The translations under genes and the position numbers were made by a program. Below are positions 27,498 through 35,750 of a stretch of DNA of 64,000 bases, piece by piece; position 1 is the stretch's first letter, and each line of letters begins with the position of its first letter. The stretch is from the NCBI GenBank assembly GCA_964370985.1, contig CAYJLE010000014.1, positions 1 to 64,000 of the forward strand, given 5' to 3'. Under the pieces are notes generated by a model that saw only the letters and a program-made list of their open reading frames with translations, made no database searches and was not told the DNA's origin. The stretch is from JAHDVS01 sp964370985 (GTDB lineage: Bacteria > Actinomycetota > Thermoleophilia > Gaiellales > Gaiellaceae).

Positions 27498-27520
27498 GAT
27501 TTCTCCCCTCTTCGGCGCTT

Positions 27521-27540
27521 GATCGTGGATGATATTGGAT
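27521..27540 (-). promoter_or_regulatory. Operator/promoter upstream of the GH4 gene
   Basis: The plus strand reads GATCGTGGATGATA then TTGGAT, with 16 of 20 bases identical to the site before CoAT2. On the minus strand TATCAT forms a -10, giving a leader of about 25 bases with a good ribosome site before ATG 27497. Probably the same regulator controls both. Confidence 0.55.
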
Positions 27541-27553
27541 TTGCGCTCGGCGG

Positions 27554-28678
27554 TCACCGCCACGCCAGCGCACGCGTCGCGAGCGGCAGGCGATACAGGG
27601 CGCGGGACCGCTCGGTGCCATAGATGGCGACCCCGTCCCCGCGCGCGAGCGCGAGCCAGGCCGAGTCCGGTGACCAGGCAACGTCGTACACCACCGGCTC
27701 CTCGAGCACGACCGCCAGCGTCCGCAGGTCGACGAGGGCGACGAGCGTGCCCGCACCCGGGTACGCGAGCGTGTCCGGGAAGAGAACGGCGACCTCGTTG
27801 CCGTCGGGGCTGATCTCGACCCGCAACCCGAACAGGCCCGGACCGGCGGGCGAGCTGAAGGTAGGCACCCTGAGCGACGCGCGCAGCTCGCCGTCGCGCC
27901 AGAGCTCGAGCAGCGTCAGCGGCAGCGCGCCAGCGGCTTGCCCGAGCGCCACCACGGCAACCGTGCCGTCCGGACCGACACCGAAGCCCCCGATCTCGAG
28001 GAGCGCGCTCCCGCGCTCGGCGAAGGGCGCATCGAGCTGGGCCGGGGAGAGAAGCTCGTGCCCGTCGGCGAGCAGGTACGTCGAGGTCGGCTGGTCATGT
28101 CGCGTCACCACGGCACCCGCGGGCATGAATCGCGGTCGGCAGCCCGCCAGCCGCTCCGGCTCGGTAGCGCCGTCGACGCGCACCGCCACGGTGCCGTCCG
28201 GCCCGCACCACGCGAGCCGTGCCCCGTCCGGGGACCAGGCGACCTCGCCCAGGGAGGCACCGAGCGCGGTGCCCGCCAGCGGGTCGTCCAGGGGCGCGAG
28301 CCGAAGCTCGCGGGTCGCCTGGCGCCCGTCGGGTGCGGCCACGAAGACGGCCTGATCCCCCCCAGGCGACAGCCAGAAGCGGCAGCCGACCGGCACGCCC
28401 GGCCCGGAGAGCGCGAGCCGGGCCAGGTCGAGCGTGCGCAGGCGGCAGTCGGGGCCGGCGATCATGTGGAGCGTCCCCGGCAGCGCGCCGGGAGCGGGGG
28501 CTTCCGGACCGGCGAGCTCCTCGTCGCGACGTTCGGGCTCCTCCGGTCGGGCCGTCGTCCCGGCCGGCTCGTCGTCCGGGCGGGAGCCTCCCCGGGTCGC
28601 GTCGAGGACTGCCGCGGCCGCAACCGCAGCGACGGCGGCGACGGCGAGCCAGGAGATCAGGCGCTTCGAGCGGGTCAG
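27554..28678 (-). CDS. Membrane-anchored beta-propeller-like protein, 374 aa
   Basis: Uncharacterised. The N-terminus SKRLISWLAVAAVAAVAAAAVL (residues 4-25) is a signal anchor; a Pro/Glu-rich spacer follows to about residue 65, then TolB/WD40-like repeats with LSPGGDQAVFV, AWSPDGARLAW, ISPDGNEVAVLF and AWSPDSAWLALA. The domain is extracytoplasmic. No ATG, GTG or TTG lies before the signal; the only candidate is CTG 28678, which overlaps the dehydrogenase TGA as CTGA, in the style of other overlaps here. Last gene of the molybdenum-hydroxylase operon; link to its chemistry unclear. Confidence 0.65.
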   Translation of the reverse strand: MTRSKRLISWLAVAAVAAVAAAAVLDATRGGSRPDDEPAGTTARPEEPERRDEELAGPEAPAPGALPGTLHMIAGPDCRLRTLDLARLALSGPGVPVGCRFWLSPGGDQAVFVAAPDGRQATRELRLAPLDDPLAGTALGASLGEVAWSPDGARLAWCGPDGTVAVRVDGATEPERLAGCRPRFMPAGAVVTRHDQPTSTYLLADGHELLSPAQLDAPFAERGSALLEIGGFGVGPDGTVAVVALGQAAGALPLTLLELWRDGELRASLRVPTFSSPAGPGLFGLRVEISPDGNEVAVLFPDTLAYPGAGTLVALVDLRTLAVVLEEPVVYDVAWSPDSAWLALARGDGVAIYGTERSRALYRLPLATRALAWR

Positions 28679-30111
28679 GTGCCGAGGTACACGGTCTTCA
28701 GGCGGGTGTAGAAGTCGACGGCCACGTTGCCCTGCTCGCGGTACGTGCCGCTGGAGGAACTCTTGACCCCGCCAAAGGGAGCGTTCAGGTCGACGCCGGT
28801 GGTGGCCCGGTTGATCTTGACCACACCGACCTCCGCCTCGTCGGCGTAGCGCATCGCCGCGCGCATGTCGTTGGTCACGATCCCGCCTGAGAGCCCGAAT
28901 TCCGAGTCGTTCGCGATCGCGATCGCCTCGTCGAGGCTGTCCACGGCGAGCACGCCGATGACGGGACCGAAGATCTCCTCGCGGGCGATCCGCATGGTCG
29001 GCTTCACGCCGGTGAAGACGGCCGGGCAGAGGAAGAGGTCGTCGCAGTCCCCGCCCGTGACGAGCTCGGCGCCCTCCTGCTTGCCGACGTCGATGTAGGA
29101 GAGATCGGATTCGAGCTGGCCTCGATCCACCACCGGGCCCATCCGCGTCCCGTCCGCCTGCCCGTCCCCCGGCCGCCAGGCCTCCGCCTCGCGCGCGAGC
29201 GCCTCGACGAACCGATCGTGAACGCCCCGGGTGGCGATCACGCGGCTGGTTGCGGTGCACGCTTGCCCGGTGAGACCGAACCCGCCCTGGGCGGCGACGC
29301 TGGCCGCGAACTCCGGGTCGGCGTCGTCGAGCACGACGAGCGCGTTCTTGCCACCCATCTCGAGCTGAACGCGGGCGAGTCGCGCGCTCGCGGCGGCGTG
29401 GATCCCGAGCCCGGTCTGGACTGAGCCGGTGAAGCTGATGGCGGCGACCCTGCCATCGTTCACGAGCGCATCGCCGACGACGGAGCCGCGGCCGTGGACG
29501 ATGTTCAGCACCCCCGGCGGCAGCCCGGCCTCGAGCAGGGCGAGAGCGAGGTTCTGGACGGACACGGGGACGAGCGTGGCCGGCTTCATCACGACCGTGT
29601 TGCCCGACACGAGCGCCGGGGCGAGCTTCCAGGTCGGAATCGCGATCGGGAAGTTCCAGGGCGTGATCAGGCCGACCACGCCGAGCGGCTCCTTGACGGT
29701 GTAGAGATGCGTGCTCGGCAGGCTCGCGGGGAGGCTCTCGCCGGCGATCCGCCAGCCCTCCCCGGCGAAGAAGCGCAGGATGTCGATCGCGCGCTGCACC
29801 TCGCCGGTCGCCTCCGTCAGCGTCTTGCCCTCCTCGGCGCAGAGGTCGCGCGCGGCCTGGTCTCTCCGGGAGGCGAGCAACTCGGCGGCACGCATGAGGA
29901 TCGCGCCGCGGGCGGGAGCCGGTGTCCGGCGCCAGCCGGGAAAGGCCTCCTGCGCCGCCTGGAGAGCGGCGTCCACGTCGCCCGGGCCACCCGAGGGGAT
30001 CTCGGCGACGACCTCGTCGCCGCGAGCCGGGTTGCGACGCTCGCCGGCCGGCGATCCGGTCCACTCGCCGCCGATCAGGTGCTGGACACGGATGGGGGCG
30101 GATGTGCTCAT
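28675..30111 (-). CDS. Aldehyde dehydrogenase, alpha-ketoglutarate-semialdehyde type, 478 aa
   Basis: Cytosolic NAD(P)-dependent aldehyde dehydrogenase. Active-site Asn153 (PWNFP), Glu251 (LEMGGKN) and Cys285 (GQACTATSR) are intact, with normal length. The opening IRVQHLIGGEW and overall pattern match the group oxidising 2-oxoglutarate semialdehyde to 2-oxoglutarate. This fits its direct coupling (ATGA) to the FAH-family dehydratase-like gene, since these two enzymes make the last two steps of Weimberg-type pentose oxidation. Other short aldehydes are possible substrates. Confidence 0.9.
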   Translation of the reverse strand: MSTSAPIRVQHLIGGEWTGSPAGERRNPARGDEVVAEIPSGGPGDVDAALQAAQEAFPGWRRTPAPARGAILMRAAELLASRRDQAARDLCAEEGKTLTEATGEVQRAIDILRFFAGEGWRIAGESLPASLPSTHLYTVKEPLGVVGLITPWNFPIAIPTWKLAPALVSGNTVVMKPATLVPVSVQNLALALLEAGLPPGVLNIVHGRGSVVGDALVNDGRVAAISFTGSVQTGLGIHAAASARLARVQLEMGGKNALVVLDDADPEFAASVAAQGGFGLTGQACTATSRVIATRGVHDRFVEALAREAEAWRPGDGQADGTRMGPVVDRGQLESDLSYIDVGKQEGAELVTGGDCDDLFLCPAVFTGVKPTMRIAREEIFGPVIGVLAVDSLDEAIAIANDSEFGLSGGIVTNDMRAAMRYADEAEVGVVKINRATTGVDLNAPFGGVKSSSSGTYREQGNVAVDFYTRLKTVYLGT

Positions 30112-30965
30112 GCGGCTGCTCCTGGGGATCGGTAGACGGAATGGCGGAGGGCGTCGACACCTTCGATCTCGATCTCGACGAGGTCGCCGTCCTCGAGCGT
30201 GAAGTCGTCCGGCGGAACGAGGCCGGTGCCCGTCAGGAGCACGGCCCCGCGCGGGTGCGAAAGCTCGCGGTAGAGGTAGGCGGCGAGCGTCTCGAAGGAG
30301 CGGCGCATCTGCGCCGTCGAGGTCTCACCGGAGAACACGGTGCGCCCTCCCCGCTCGATCGTCAGCGAGATCCGGGCGGCGCGCGCGCGGTCGCCGAGGT
30401 CGCGCGCGAGAACGACCGTGCCGGACAGGCCGAGCGCGTCGTCGTAGATCTTGGCCTGGGCGAGGTAGAGTGGGTTCTGGCCCTCGATCGAGCGCGACGA
30501 TACGTCGTCGGCGACGAGGTAGCCGGCGATCTCCCCGGCGCCGGTGAGGACCAGAGCGAGCTCGGGCTCTGGCACGTCCCAGGTCGAGTCCGCCCGTATG
30601 CGCAGCGGCGCGCCCGGCGGCGGGACGCGCCCCGGAGCCGCCTTCAGGAACAACTCGGGGCGCTCGGCGTCGAACACCAGGTCGTAGACGCTCTTGACGA
30701 CCGCTTCCTCGACGCGGGCCTGGCGGGAGCGCTCGTACGTGACGCCGGAGGCCCACACCTCCTGTGCGTCCACCGGGGCGAGGACGGCTTCGGGCTCCCC
30801 GTCGAGGGCGGGCGTGGCCAGCGCCCGGTCGACCGCGTCGTGCAGCGGCCCCAGCCCGGCCGCGAGGAAATCGCCGAGCGACCCCTCGAGCGGGTGGAGC
30901 GCACCGTCACGGGCGGCGACGAGCAGCGGGTGACCGCGGTGGAGAACGCGCCGTAGACCGTTCAC
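30108..30965 (-). CDS. FAH-family 2-keto-3-deoxypentonate dehydratase-like protein, 285 aa
   Basis: Fumarylacetoacetate-hydrolase fold metalloenzyme. WASGVTYERSRQARVEE (about residues 73-89), LYLAQAKIYDDAL and DSTWDVPEPELALVL (about 131-145), carrying the acidic metal ligands, are typical of the XylX/KdaD branch that dehydrates 2-keto-3-deoxy-pentonates to 2-oxoglutarate semialdehyde. GTG 30965 chosen; the frame is open upstream but homology starts here. Coupled to the aldehyde dehydrogenase by ATGA and 11 bases after the molybdenum subunit gene. No matching pentonate dehydratase is adjacent. Confidence 0.85.
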   Translation of the reverse strand: MNGLRRVLHRGHPLLVAARDGALHPLEGSLGDFLAAGLGPLHDAVDRALATPALDGEPEAVLAPVDAQEVWASGVTYERSRQARVEEAVVKSVYDLVFDAERPELFLKAAPGRVPPPGAPLRIRADSTWDVPEPELALVLTGAGEIAGYLVADDVSSRSIEGQNPLYLAQAKIYDDALGLSGTVVLARDLGDRARAARISLTIERGGRTVFSGETSTAQMRRSFETLAAYLYRELSHPRGAVLLTGTGLVPPDDFTLEDGDLVEIEIEGVDALRHSVYRSPGAAA

Positions 30966-30976
30966 GACGTCTGAGT

Positions 30977-33382
30977 CTACGCGGCTCTTCCGGGAGCCGC
31001 GGCGATCAGGGCCCTCACCCGCTGGGGGTCGAGGGGCGCCTCGTCCACATGTACGCCGAACGGCGCGAGCGCGTCCTCGATCGCCGCCGCGGTTACCGCC
31101 GGGGGGCTGATCGAGCCGGCCTCGCCGGCCCCCTTGATCCCGAGGGGGTTGAGCGGAGACGGTGTCTCGAGGTGGTGGATCTCGATCGACGGCACCTCGG
31201 TCGCGTACGGCATCAGGAAGTCGAGAAACGACGCGTTGCGGTGCTGGCCGGTCTCGTCGTAGACCATCCGCTCGTAGAACGAGTTCGCAACGCCCTGGGC
31301 GACACCGCCGTGGATCTGCCCGCGCACGATCGCCGGGTTGACCATCACCCCGCAGTCGTGGACGACGACATAGCGCAGGTAGTGGACGTCGCCGGTCTCC
31401 GGGTCGACCTCGACGATCGCGGCATGCACGCCGTTCGCCCAGGTGGTCGAGGACGGGGCCCAGAAGGCCGAGCCCTCGAGGAGGGGGCCGTCGCCCCGCT
31501 CGAAGCCCTGCCATGTGCGGGCGGGCGCGAAGCGCCCCACCTCCGCCGTCGAGGGATCGAGGGTCGTGTAGCGGATCGGGTTGACCGCAATCGCGATCTC
31601 CCGCAGCGTCACCGCGCGCTCGGGAGCGCCCCGGACATAGACCTTCCCGCCGCCAACCTCGAGATCCTCGACCGCGGCCTCGAGCATGTTCGCCGCGTAG
31701 CGCAGCGCTTTCTCCCTGACCTCCAGCGCCGCGAGCGAGACGGCGTTGGCGCAGTTGACGATCGCGCGACTGCCGAACGTGCCGGCGCCGAAGCCGAACG
31801 CGGCCGTGTTGCCCTCCACGACCTGCACCTGGTCGGGCTCGAGCCCGAGCACATCGGCGGCAACCTGCGCGAAGGTCGTCGCGTGGGACTGCCCCTGAGA
31901 GGTCAGCCCGGTCGTCACCTCCACCCGCCCGCTCGTCGGCTGGACGTACACGCGCGCGCCCTCGTAGGGGCCCTCCCCGGTGCCCTCGACGTAACAGGCG
32001 AGACCGAGACCCAGATAGCGTCCCCGCTCCCGCTCGCGCGCCTGCTCGGCTACGAACCCGTCGTAGCCGATCGCGTCGAGCGCCAGCTCGAGCGCCTTCG
32101 GGTAGTCGCCGGAGTCGAGTATTACGGGGTAGCCCGCGAAGAACAGGCCGTCACGGGCGTACGGGAAGTCCTCCGGCTGGACGAGGTTGCGCCGACGCAG
32201 CTCGGCCCGGTCGAGCCCGAGCTCGCGCGCGAGCAGGTCGACTGCCCGCTCGAGGGCGAAGCTCGACTGCGGCCGCCCGACGCCGCGCATCGGGCTGACG
32301 GAGACCTTGTTCGTGTACACGCACCGGTAGCGGACGGAGACGTTCGGGATCCGGTAGGCGCCGGCCACGTGGCTGGCGGTGATCCAGGGCGTGATCAACC
32401 CGTACGCGATGAATGCGCCCTGGTCCTGGACGAAGTCGTCCCGAAGGCCGGTGATCACCCCGTCGCGCGTGGCGGCGAGCTCGATCGTGTGGATCTGGCC
32501 GCGCTGGTGGTTCGAGGCGAGGAAATGCTCCCGGCGGTCCTCGTTCCAGCGCACCGCCGCGCGCAGCCGGAGCGCGGCGAGCGGGACGAGCAGCTCCTCC
32601 GGGTAGAGGAGGTAGCCCTTGAGGCCGAAGCCGCCGCCGACATCGGGGGCAATCACGTGCAGCCTGTCCTCGGGCAGCCCGAGCTTCGCGATCAGGGCCG
32701 AGCGGACCGGGAGCGAGCACTGGGTCGTATCCCAGACGGTCAGCGCACCGGTGCCGGGGTCGAAGCGGGCGAGTACGGCGCGGGGCTCCATCGTCATCGA
32801 GGAGCTGCGCTCGCAGACGAAGCGGTGGCGCACGACGACGTCCGCCTCGGCGAACGCCCCCTCGGGGTCGCCGACCGTCCAGGTTCCGTCGGCGGCGACG
32901 TTCGTGGGCAGGTCGGCGTGGACGAGAAGGCCCCCGCCTGCCACCGCGGCTTCGTAGTCGACGACCACGGGCAGGTCGTCGAGCTCGAGCTCGATCAGCT
33001 CGGCGGCGTCCTCGGCGACATAGCGGCTCTCCGCGATCACCATGGCGATCGGCTGACCGACGAAGTCGACCTCGTCGACGGCCAGCGGGTGCTGCGTCTT
33101 CGGGTAGGGAAGGTGATCGTGCGGGAAGAGCAACGGCAGCGGCACCGCGTGCTCGCCGAGCTCGGCGTGCGTCCAGACGGCCGTGACGCCGGGGTGGGCT
33201 CGGGCGGCGCGGACGTCGAGGCTGCGGATCCTCGCGTGAGCGGCCGGGCTGCGCAGGAAGGCGACGTGAAGCGCGTCCGGGGCGCGCACGTCGTCGACGT
33301 ACAGCCCGCGCCCGCGCAGCAGCCGCTCGTCCTCGTTGCGAACGACCGACCGCCCGATCGCCGGCCCGGACGCGTCGCTCAC
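30977..33382 (-). CDS. Molybdenum hydroxylase large subunit (xanthine dehydrogenase/CoxL family), 801 aa
   Basis: Catalytic subunit binding molybdopterin cytosine dinucleotide. VGGGFGLKG (about residues 256-264), SPMRGVGRPQSS (about 362-373) and the catalytic Glu in IKGAGEAGS near the C-terminus (about residue 755) are present. The active-site loop is MRGVGRP, not the AYxCSFR loop of true (form I) CO dehydrogenase, so this is an aldehyde or N-heterocycle/other hydroxylase. GTG start coupled to the FeS gene (GTGA). Operon order is FAD, FeS, Mo, then FAH and aldehyde dehydrogenase; oxidation of a sugar-derived aldehyde is a plausible role. Confidence 0.9.
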   Translation of the reverse strand: MSDASGPAIGRSVVRNEDERLLRGRGLYVDDVRAPDALHVAFLRSPAAHARIRSLDVRAARAHPGVTAVWTHAELGEHAVPLPLLFPHDHLPYPKTQHPLAVDEVDFVGQPIAMVIAESRYVAEDAAELIELELDDLPVVVDYEAAVAGGGLLVHADLPTNVAADGTWTVGDPEGAFAEADVVVRHRFVCERSSSMTMEPRAVLARFDPGTGALTVWDTTQCSLPVRSALIAKLGLPEDRLHVIAPDVGGGFGLKGYLLYPEELLVPLAALRLRAAVRWNEDRREHFLASNHQRGQIHTIELAATRDGVITGLRDDFVQDQGAFIAYGLITPWITASHVAGAYRIPNVSVRYRCVYTNKVSVSPMRGVGRPQSSFALERAVDLLARELGLDRAELRRRNLVQPEDFPYARDGLFFAGYPVILDSGDYPKALELALDAIGYDGFVAEQARERERGRYLGLGLACYVEGTGEGPYEGARVYVQPTSGRVEVTTGLTSQGQSHATTFAQVAADVLGLEPDQVQVVEGNTAAFGFGAGTFGSRAIVNCANAVSLAALEVREKALRYAANMLEAAVEDLEVGGGKVYVRGAPERAVTLREIAIAVNPIRYTTLDPSTAEVGRFAPARTWQGFERGDGPLLEGSAFWAPSSTTWANGVHAAIVEVDPETGDVHYLRYVVVHDCGVMVNPAIVRGQIHGGVAQGVANSFYERMVYDETGQHRNASFLDFLMPYATEVPSIEIHHLETPSPLNPLGIKGAGEAGSISPPAVTAAAIEDALAPFGVHVDEAPLDPQRVRALIAAAPGRAA

Positions 33383-33864
33383 GCGGGCGCCTTCCCCATC
33401 GCCCGGGCGGCGATCCGCACGGCCTCCACGATGTTCTGGTAGCCGGTGCAGCGGCAGAGGTTGCCGGCGATCGCTTCCCGGATCGCCCCGTCCGAGAGGT
33501 CGACGGTCTCGTTCTCCTCGAGGAATGCGGTGATCGCGAGCACGAAGCCGGGCGTGCAGAAGCCGCACTGGAGCCCGTGCGCCTCGCGAAACGCGGCCTG
33601 CACCGGGTGCAGCTCCCCGTCCGCGGCGAGCCCCTCGATCGTGCCCAGCTCGGCGCCGTCCGCCTGTACGGCGAGCATCAGGCACGACCGGGCCGCGGCG
33701 CCGTCGACGAGGATCGTGCAGCAGCCGCAGACGCCGTGCTCGCAGCCAACGTGGGTGCCGGTCAGGCCGAGCTCGTGGCGCAGGAAGTCGGAGAGCAGCA
33801 GCCGCGGCTCGACCTCGCGCTCCACCGTCTCGCCGTTGACCGTCAGGGTAATCGCCTGCTTCAT
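33379..33864 (-). CDS. Molybdenum hydroxylase small subunit, two [2Fe-2S], 161 aa
   Basis: Electron-transfer subunit. Plant-ferredoxin-like cluster: CEHGVCGCC with a fourth Cys in RSC (residues about 41-60). Second cluster: CGFC (about 100-103) and CRC (about 137-139). Length is normal. ATG overlaps the FAD-subunit stop (ATGA). Passes electrons from the Mo centre to FAD in the partner subunit. Confidence 0.95.
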   Translation of the reverse strand: MKQAITLTVNGETVEREVEPRLLLSDFLRHELGLTGTHVGCEHGVCGCCTILVDGAAARSCLMLAVQADGAELGTIEGLAADGELHPVQAAFREAHGLQCGFCTPGFVLAITAFLEENETVDLSDGAIREAIAGNLCRCTGYQNIVEAVRIAARAMGKAPA

Positions 33865-34673
33865 GCTGCTCCTCCCGTCGCGCGCTCCCGGGCGACGGCG
33901 AGCGCCCGCCTGCCGAGCACGGCGGCGAGCTCGCGCCGGTACCCGGCGGAGGCGTGGATGTCTCCCGCCGGCTCGATCGCGGCGTCCCAGTCGGCCGGGT
34001 CGTCGGACTCGACCAGCACCGGCGTGGGCCCGAGCGCGACGAAGCAGAGCCTCGAGTGCCCGCCGGCGACGATCGCCGCGACTCCGGCGAGCGGGTAGTC
34101 GCCGTGGCGCCGGCTGAGCTCGAGATAGGCTGAGCCGGCCTCCGCGCGCAGCGCGGGAAAGTAGACCTCGGTGAGGATCTCGTCCGGCTCGAGCGAGGTC
34201 GTGAAGTGGAAGCGGAAGAGATCGTCCGCGTCGATCCGCCGCTCGCCGCGCGGGCCGCGCACGGTGACGTGCCCGCCGAGCACGCGCAGCACCGCCGGCA
34301 GCTCGGCGGCCGGGTCGGCATGCGCGATCGTCCCACCCACGGTGCCGCGGTTCCGGATCACGGCGTGAGCGACGCAGCGCTGCGCTTCGTGGACGAGCGG
34401 GCAGAGCCGGGCCACGTCCGCCGACCGCTCGAGCTCCCTCTGGCGCGTCATCGCGCCGACCGCGATCCCTTCCTCCCCCGCCCGGACATAGGCGAGCTCC
34501 CCCACACGGCGCAGGTCGATGAGCGCGGTCGGGCGGGCGAAGCGCAGGTTGAGGAGCGGGATCAGGCTCTGCCCGCCGGCCAGGATCGAGGCCTCCGGGC
34601 CGAGCTCGGCCCGGAGGCGTACGGCCTCGTCGAGCGTCGCCGGGGCGTGATAGTCGAAGGGGGGCGGTTTCAC
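33861..34673 (-). CDS. Molybdenum hydroxylase FAD-binding medium subunit, 270 aa
   Basis: CoxM/XdhB-type flavin subunit. AGGQSLIPLLNLR (about residues 32-44) and TVGGTIAHADPAAE (about 111-124) bind FAD; the C-terminal third is the CO-dehydrogenase flavoprotein C domain. GTG start with no ribosome site; an operator-like box ends three bases upstream, so the leader is very short. First gene of the six-gene unit ending with the beta-propeller gene. Confidence 0.92.
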   Translation of the reverse strand: MKPPPFDYHAPATLDEAVRLRAELGPEASILAGGQSLIPLLNLRFARPTALIDLRRVGELAYVRAGEEGIAVGAMTRQRELERSADVARLCPLVHEAQRCVAHAVIRNRGTVGGTIAHADPAAELPAVLRVLGGHVTVRGPRGERRIDADDLFRFHFTTSLEPDEILTEVYFPALRAEAGSAYLELSRRHGDYPLAGVAAIVAGGHSRLCFVALGPTPVLVESDDPADWDAAIEPAGDIHASAGYRRELAAVLGRRALAVARERATGGAA

Positions 34674-34676
34674 AGA

Positions 34677-34707
34677 AGTGGCCTTGTCAGTGAGCCAATT
34701 TTAGGAT
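34677..34707 (-). promoter_or_regulatory. Promoter with two operator-like motifs upstream of molybdenum hydroxylase 1
   Basis: Positions 34677-34699 match 19 of 23 bases of the box at 38700-38722 (AGTGGCC, then GTCAGTGA, then CCAAT). Just upstream, minus-strand ATCC-TAAAAT (34707-34698) carries a -10 (TAAAAT) and resembles the ATCC-TA boxes at 10963, 23178, 25165 and 27521. The first box covers the expected transcription start, a repressor position. Confidence 0.55.
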
Positions 34708-34763
34708 GCCGGCACAGGCGCGTCAACGACTCACTCAACAGGGTAGACGTCATCACGGGACCG

Positions 34764-35750
34764 TCAGGTGTCCTGCTGGGCGGTGCCCGACGCCGGTTCG
34801 GGGACGACGACCTCGCCGCCGCGGAGCAGCTTGAGGCGGCGCACGATCTCGCGGTCACGGGCGCGGCGGAAGTCGTCCGGGTCGCGCCGCGACCAGTCGT
34901 AGAAGCCCTTCCCGGCTCGCATCCCGGTCTCGCCGCGACGGCGAAGCTCGCCGATCGGGCCGGCGTCCGGGTCGACGTCGCGGGAGAGGTCGGGCCAGAC
35001 CTGCTTCGCCATCTCGCCCATCAGCTCGAGCCCCGCAAGGTCGGCGTGCTCGAACGTGCCCATCACGGGCAGGCGATGGGCGAAGCCGTACTTGAGCACC
35101 GTGTCGCACGTCTCCGGCGTCACGTCGCCGCGTCGCACGAGGTAGGCGAACTCGCGCAGGAGAGCCTGCTGGAGGCGACTCCAGACGAAGCCGGGAATGT
35201 CCGCGCAGAGGGCCGGCATCTTGCCGGTGCGGCGGAGCAGCGCCGAGACCGCCGCGACCGCCTCCTCGCCGGTGCGCTTCCCGGGCACGACCTCGACGAG
35301 CATCATCAGGTGGGCGGGCTGCGCGTAGTGGGCGACCACGAACCGCTCCGGTCGGGCCAGCGGCTCGGCGAGCGCGGTCGGGCTGAGTGACGAGGTCGTG
35401 CTCGAGAGCACCGCATCGTGAGGAGCCTCGGCCTCGACGGCCGCAAGCAGCGTCCTCTTCAGCTCGAGTTGCTCGGCGACCGCCTCGATCGCGATCTCGA
35501 CGCCGTCGAGCGCCCGTGGCCGGTCGGTCGTCGACTCGACGCGCTCGAGCGCGGCCCCGGCCTCCGCCTCCGTCGCGAGCCCCTCCGCGGCCACGAAGAG
35601 AGCGCCCGCGCGGAGGCGCGCGCGCGCTGCGTCGAGTCCCTCCTCGCGACGGCCCCACAGGCGCACGGTCTCCCCACCGAGGGCGAGGCTGAGGGCGATG
35701 TCGGCTCCCATCACTCCGGAGCCGAGCACGGCCTGCGGCCGTCCGCTCAT
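34764..35750 (-). CDS. 3-hydroxyacyl-CoA dehydrogenase-family protein, 328 aa
   Basis: NAD-dependent dehydrogenase. GSGVMGADIALSLALGG (about residues 10-26) is the NAD site. STTSSLSPTALAE and FVVAHYAQPAHLMMLVEVV (about residues 141-159) hold the catalytic His; the C-terminal helical domain has RLQQALLREFAYLV and TGMRAGKGFYDW. Standalone single-function type (about 310 aa), as in hydroxybutyryl-CoA, carnitine or gulonate 3-dehydrogenases, so the substrate may be an acyl-CoA or a free hydroxy/sugar acid. ATGA coupling to the MBL gene. Presumably the oxidation step after ECH3. Confidence 0.88.
   Translation of the reverse strand: MSGRPQAVLGSGVMGADIALSLALGGETVRLWGRREEGLDAARARLRAGALFVAAEGLATEAEAGAALERVESTTDRPRALDGVEIAIEAVAEQLELKRTLLAAVEAEAPHDAVLSSTTSSLSPTALAEPLARPERFVVAHYAQPAHLMMLVEVVPGKRTGEEAVAAVSALLRRTGKMPALCADIPGFVWSRLQQALLREFAYLVRRGDVTPETCDTVLKYGFAHRLPVMGTFEHADLAGLELMGEMAKQVWPDLSRDVDPDAGPIGELRRRGETGMRAGKGFYDWSRRDPDDFRRARDREIVRRLKLLRGGEVVVPEPASGTAQQDT

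Noticed and set aside
30977..33382. True CO dehydrogenase (CoxL form I)
   Set aside because: The active-site loop reads MRGVGRP rather than AYxCSFR, and the genes next to it are sugar-acid enzymes.
33383..34336. N-terminal extension of the molybdenum subunit
   Set aside because: It overlaps the FeS and FAD subunit genes completely; the GTGA overlap at 33379-33382 gives the normal start.
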